This document shows, piece by piece, positions 6,320 to 6,349 of a stretch of DNA of 6,349 nucleotides (positions are counted from its first letter, which is position 1; each line of letters begins with the position of its first letter). A program made the position numbers and the translations under genes. Origin of the DNA: Ktedonobacterales bacterium (GTDB taxonomy: Bacteria > Chloroflexota > Ktedonobacteria > Ktedonobacterales > JACDGC01); NCBI GenBank assembly GCA_013815535.1, contig JACDGC010000242.1, positions 1 through 6,349 of the forward strand. Reading direction: 5' to 3'. The notes beneath the pieces were generated by a model, which made no database searches, had not been told where the DNA came from, and worked only from the letters and a program-made list of their open reading frames with translations.

Positions 6320-6349
6320 TTTCGTTTCGATTAGTGGCTGGCCTTGTAG

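Noticed and set aside
6331..6349. Possible end of an upstream minus-strand gene (in-frame TAA at 6333-6331)
   Set aside because: Only five codons are visible before the edge; nothing identifies a gene.

Overview
The window looks like ordinary chromosome from a moderately GC-rich bacterium. My best guess is a Chloroflexota-like lineage. That rests on a T-box leader in front of thrS together with a long membrane-anchored iron-sulfur oxidoreductase, plus the general protein character; no marker here settles the phylum.

Layout, left to right. The plus strand carries the 3' end of a membrane protein resembling an M48-type metallopeptidase (stop at 532). It converges on three minus-strand genes. 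Between the converging ends (533-905) there is no credible gene, but there is a dense block of abutting hairpins (661-803). On the minus strand a sigma70-like promoter sits immediately upstream of this block, so it is a candidate small RNA. Next come an atypical short-chain dehydrogenase/reductase (906-1658), a strong intrinsic terminator (1754-1785), thrS for threonyl-tRNA synthetase (1803-3650), a full T-box leader with its own promoter (about 3723-4017), and a large membrane FeS protein of the EtfAB:quinone oxidoreductase (EMO-like) type (4068-6212). The right edge (6213-6349) is intergenic and carries a 15-bp inverted repeat.

How the parts work together. thrS is an autonomous unit. An extended -10 promoter feeds a leader whose ACC specifier and T-box motif sense uncharged tRNA-Thr. 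A terminator/antiterminator switch then decides read-through, and a strong terminator closes the unit 17 nt after the stop. The SDR gene has its own candidate promoter downstream of that terminator. The EMO-like protein probably passes electrons from an electron-transfer flavoprotein (acyl-CoA oxidation) to membrane quinone, but no etf gene is visible in the window.

The most novel items are the four-hairpin candidate RNA, the ThrRS that lacks its TGS domain, the SDR without the catalytic tyrosine, and an extra segment inside the first CCG domain of the FeS protein.
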